The position numbers and the translations under genes are program-made. A DNA stretch of 8,176 nucleotides, from contig JAFAAW010000107.1 in NCBI GenBank assembly GCA_023426365.1, forward strand, positions 1 to 8,176, in the 5' to 3' direction. This document shows positions 6,012 to 8,176 of the stretch, one piece after another (the stretch's first letter is position 1; each line of letters opens with the position of its first letter). Source of the DNA: Pseudomonadota bacterium. Its GTDB lineage: Bacteria; Pseudomonadota; Alphaproteobacteria; Rhodospirillales; Magnetospirillaceae. The notes below the pieces were generated by a model that was not told the DNA's origin, made no database searches, and worked only from the letters and a program-made list of their open reading frames with translations.

Positions 6012-6518
6012 TTACTGGTTGCCGAAATTCCACGCGGGCACGGTGGGCGCCACCGGTGCTGGGAAAGTGGGCGCGGTCGGCGGCGTCGGCCACCACGAGC
6101 CGCCGCCCGCCGGGGCCGGGTTGGGGGACGGGCCGGCGGGCGGCCTCGACGGCGGCAGCCCGCCCGGCAGGCCGGTCACCGTGGGCGCGTTGTACGAGGG
6201 CGGCAATTCCTCGCGCGTGGGGGTGGCGGGCACCGTCACCCCCGGCAGCGGCGGCCGCGCCGGCACCACGGCGGCCAGCGGGTCGGCCTCGGCCGGTTTC
6301 GCCTCGCCCTTCGAGCCATCGCCGCGCTCGAGCGTGCCGCCCTCCAGCGCCGACAGCGGATCGTCGCCGCCGACGCGGCCGACGCAGGCGTCGAAGCCGG
6401 GCGTGCCCGGCCGATAGCCGGCGTTGACGCAGGTCTCGGTCGCCGGCCGCCCCGCAGCCAGGGCCAGGGCCGGCAACATCACCATCAGCGCCAGCGGCGC
6501 CACAACCTTCATGCGCAT
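6012..6518 (-). CDS. Small exported protein with two-Cys motif and Pro-rich tail
   Basis: The product has 168 residues. Residues 1-22 form a signal peptide (R2, K4, a hydrophobic core rich in Leu/Ala/Met, then A-L-A-A before G23), so it is exported to the periplasm. A compact motif follows, C30-x3-G-Y-R-P-G-T-P-G-F-x-x-C45, which could make a disulfide. Similar C-x3-G-x-x-P-G-T-x(3-4)-C patterns occur in small exported proteobacterial proteins of unknown function; this is recalled, not searched. From about residue 75 the protein is Pro/Ala/Gly-rich and ends W-N-F-G-N-Q. The start at 6518 is preferred because GGAGG lies 5 bases upstream and it yields a clean signal peptide. ATG 6512 is possible, and the longer frame back to 6713 overlaps the BrkB gene and lacks support. 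No function can be assigned. Confidence 0.8.
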   Translation of the reverse strand: MRMKVVAPLALMVMLPALALAAGRPATETCVNAGYRPGTPGFDACVGRVGGDDPLSALEGGTLERGDGSKGEAKPAEADPLAAVVPARPPLPGVTVPATPTREELPPSYNAPTVTGLPGGLPPSRPPAGPSPNPAPAGGGSWWPTPPTAPTFPAPVAPTVPAWNFGNQ

Positions 6519-6551
6519 GGCAACCTCCCCGTCCGGTGCGGTCCATGCCCC

Positions 6552-6577
6552 ATTATGGCGCCGCGACGCTCGCCATA
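6552..6577 (-). promoter_or_regulatory. Possible -10 element inside a 7-bp inverted repeat
   Basis: TATGGCG (6554-6560) and CGCCATA (6571-6577) form a perfect inverted repeat with a 10-base spacer. On the minus strand CATAAT (6557-6552), five of six matches to the -10 consensus, overlaps one arm and is placed for a start about 27 bases before ATG 6518. No -35 is clear. The repeat could be an operator for this promoter or a hairpin ending the BrkB transcript, though it has no T-run. Confidence 0.25.
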
Positions 6578-6636
6578 CGCAGGCGCAGACGGCCATATCC
6601 GTCAGGGAGAATGCCCGGCCAGTGGCGGTCATCGTC

Positions 6637-7641
6637 TCAGGGCCGGTCGCCCCGGTGCAGGTCTTCGCCGGGGCGGTCGCCGCCCGAACCCAGCGTGTCG
6701 GCCATGCGCGCACCGCGCTCGCCCATGGGGCGTTCCGGCCCGGCGGTGGTGTCGCGCGCGGTCTGGTGCTCCATCTCGGCGTCCAGCAGCGCCCCCAGCA
6801 GCACGACGAAGCTCGTCAGCTGGAACCACAGCAGGGTGACCGCCACCGCCGCCATGGACCCGTAGGTCTTGTTGAAATCGCCGAAGCGTGCAGCATAGAG
6901 CGAGAACAGCCCCGACCCCACCAGCCACAGCGCCGCCGCCGCCACCGCGCCCCAGCTGACCCAGCGCCAACGCGGACGGTCGCGCGACGGCGCCACCCGA
7001 TAGATCACCGCCAGCCCCACCAGCACGAACACCGCCAGCACGGGCCAGCGCAGGGCCGACAGCAGCGAGCGCACGCCCTCGCCCACCGGCAGGAATTCCA
7101 GCAACGGGGGCACCGCCGCCACCATGGTCAACGCCACCAGCCCGAAGACGATGGCCGCCAGCGTCAATCCCAGGGCGGTCAGGTTGTAGGCGAGGAAACC
7201 GCGCTTCTCCTCTTCGCCATAGACGATGTTGAGGCCGCTGATCAGCCCCTTGACCCCGCGCGTCGCCCCCCACAGCGCCACCGCCACCGAAATCAGCAGC
7301 GACACCCCCAGCGTGCCCTCGGAGGCGCGGGTCAGCCCGTGCAACTGGTCGGCGACCAGCGACGCCACGTCGGCGGGCAGGAAGCCGCCCAGCACCTGCA
7401 ACAGCTTTTCCACCTGGGCCGGATCGGCGATCAGGCCGTAAAGCGAGATGCCGGCGGCCAGGGCGGGAAACAGGGCGAAGAATTCGTTGAAGGCGATCCC
7501 GGCGGAGATGACCGAAATCTCGTATCGGCTGAGATCCGCCCACATCCGCCGGGCGATGTCGAACCACCCGGCCTTGGGGATTTCCCCCGGCCGATCGGCG
7601 TGGCGGCCGTGGGCCGCCTCATGGGTCACGGGACGGGCCAT
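6637..7641 (-). CDS. YihY/BrkB-family inner membrane protein
   Basis: The product has 334 residues with six predicted membrane helices (about 42-70, 112-132, 150-175, 198-215, 228-250, 262-288), the layout of the YihY/virulence factor BrkB family (UPF0761). Family hallmarks are visible: A-G-I-A-F-N-E-F-F-A-L-F-P at 47-59, W-G-A-T-R-G-V near 124-130, and F-N-K-T-Y-G-S near 256-262 followed by the last helix ending L-L-D-A-E-M. Members were once misnamed ribonuclease BN; the transport or envelope function is not settled. A charged soluble tail (about 289-334, rich in Gly, Arg and Asp) follows the last helix. The start at 7641 lies four bases after the preceding stop with no clear Shine-Dalgarno, so translation is probably coupled to the DUF3618-like gene, with which this family is often paired. 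Confidence 0.95.
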   Translation of the reverse strand: MARPVTHEAAHGRHADRPGEIPKAGWFDIARRMWADLSRYEISVISAGIAFNEFFALFPALAAGISLYGLIADPAQVEKLLQVLGGFLPADVASLVADQLHGLTRASEGTLGVSLLISVAVALWGATRGVKGLISGLNIVYGEEEKRGFLAYNLTALGLTLAAIVFGLVALTMVAAVPPLLEFLPVGEGVRSLLSALRWPVLAVFVLVGLAVIYRVAPSRDRPRWRWVSWGAVAAAALWLVGSGLFSLYAARFGDFNKTYGSMAAVAVTLLWFQLTSFVVLLGALLDAEMEHQTARDTTAGPERPMGERGARMADTLGSGGDRPGEDLHRGDRP

Positions 7642-7645
7642 GGCG

Positions 7646-8176
7646 TCAGTGCGTCATGCCCGAGGGTGAACCGGGTTCGGTGCGGAAGGCGCGTTCGGCC
7701 TCCTTGCCGCCCTCCTCGCGTACGCCTTCCATGGCCCGCTCGGCGACGCGGGTCGCCTTTTCCGCCAGTTGGCTGCCGGTTTCCCGGGCCTGACGGGCCA
7801 ATTCGCCGCCCATGTCGCCCAGGGTTTCCTCCTCCGTGCGGCTGCGCGGCAGCATGGCGCCCACCGCCGCCCCCACGGCCATGGCCATCGCCCCCATCAC
7901 CAGCGGCCGGTCCTGGAAGGCGTCGCGGGTCCGCCCCGCCGCCTGCCGCGCCGACACCCGGGCCTGCCGGCTCCACTGATCGACGCGGCCGCGCGTGCGC
8001 TCGGCCGCGTCGCGCACCGCATCGCGGGCCTGGGCGGCGGTGCCCGACGCCCCCGACCCGCCGCTGCCGGCGGCCACATATTCGGCGCTGCGGGCAGTGC
8101 CATAGACCGGGCTTTCCACGCCGGGCACATAGCCGACACCGGTTTCGTGGCCCCCCCCCCGCCGCGCCCCCCCCAA
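7646..8176 (-). CDS. DUF3618-like envelope/stress protein, 5' end outside window
   Basis: The frame is open for 176 codons to the right edge, so the true start is probably beyond the window. The readable part has an Ala/Gly/Ser-rich region, an amphipathic Arg/Ala/Asp helix (about 48-90), one glycine-zipper membrane segment (P-L-V-M-G-A-M-A-M-A-V-G-A-A-V-G, 91-106), then P-R-S-R-T-E-E-E and a second long charged helix (about 120-162). This segment plus P-R-x-R-x-E is typical of the C-terminal half of DUF3618/ElaB-like proteins, small membrane-anchored proteins linked to stress. The usual DUF3618 N-terminal domain is not seen. The TTG at 8176 could be read as a start but has no support. Two C-runs near the edge make the frame before about codon 10 unreliable. 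It precedes the BrkB gene by four bases, so they form an operon. Confidence 0.75.
   Translation of the reverse strand: MGGARRGGGHETGVGYVPGVESPVYGTARSAEYVAAGSGGSGASGTAAQARDAVRDAAERTRGRVDQWSRQARVSARQAAGRTRDAFQDRPLVMGAMAMAVGAAVGAMLPRSRTEEETLGDMGGELARQARETGSQLAEKATRVAERAMEGVREEGGKEAERAFRTEPGSPSGMTH
8151..8174. repeat. C homopolymer runs at the window edge
   Basis: Ten C at 8151-8160 and eight C at 8167-8174 are separated by GCCGCG. They encode only Gly/Arg in the open frame of the DUF3618-like gene. They may be a real slippage-prone tract or a base-calling or assembly fault near a contig end. Confidence 0.85.

Noticed and set aside
6588..6603. GACGG / CCGTC hairpin as the BrkB terminator
   Set aside because: It has only a 5-bp stem with a 6-base loop and no T-run, which is expected by chance in sequence of this composition.
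6519..6713. Upstream extension of the two-cysteine exported protein to an ATG at 6713
   Set aside because: It would place 65 residues before a clean signal peptide and overlap the BrkB gene; the start at 6518 has a good ribosome binding site.
5991..6839. Plus-strand open frame beginning with the same M-S-E-V codons as the Crp/Fnr gene
   Set aside because: The shared start comes from the inverted repeat. The rest is Arg/Gly-rich and antisense to the exported-protein and BrkB genes, with no domain.

Overview
The window is a GC-rich, densely coded stretch of a bacterial chromosome. Codon use with strong G/C at third positions and the protein families present suggest an alphaproteobacterium, probably a Rhodospirillales member close to Magnetospirillum. 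That placement is an inference from gene content, not a match. All genes but one are on the minus strand, so the window is best read from right to left. I see no tRNA, rRNA, CRISPR or insertion sequence.

Right end (8176 to 6637, minus): a partial DUF3618-like envelope or stress protein, then a YihY/BrkB-family membrane protein 4 bases later. Next comes a small exported protein with a two-cysteine motif and a Pro-rich tail (6518 to 6012).

Centre (5953 to 2066, minus): a regulatory and effector block that looks like a nitric oxide / low-oxygen response module. Two adjacent Crp/Fnr-family regulators, 5 bases apart, lack the FNR cysteine cluster but both carry an FNR-like recognition helix (E-S-L-S-R). 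Directly downstream is a well-formed FNR/DNR-type box (TTGAC-N4-GACAA at 4496-4509), placed for class II activation of a three-gene operon: a tandem DUF2249 protein, a 12-helix membrane protein of NnrS / heme-copper-oxidase-like character, and a hemerythrin-like diiron protein. The simplest reading is that one or both regulators switch on this operon.

Left end: a lone plus-strand gene for a very acidic 113-residue protein (1692-2033) converges on the hemerythrin gene and diverges from purU. The gene purU (formyltetrahydrofolate deformylase, 1492 to 632, minus) is followed after 22 bases by an exported Ala/Pro-rich protein that runs off the left edge and contains an in-frame hexanucleotide repeat.

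The most unusual non-coding feature is a long inverted repeat at 5936-6006 that covers the start codon of the upstream Crp/Fnr gene. In a transcript entering from upstream it would form a 16-bp stem with a 2-base bulge, burying the start codon and first codons, with a nested inner stem touching the ribosome binding site. It could act as a translational switch or as a block on read-through expression of the regulator.
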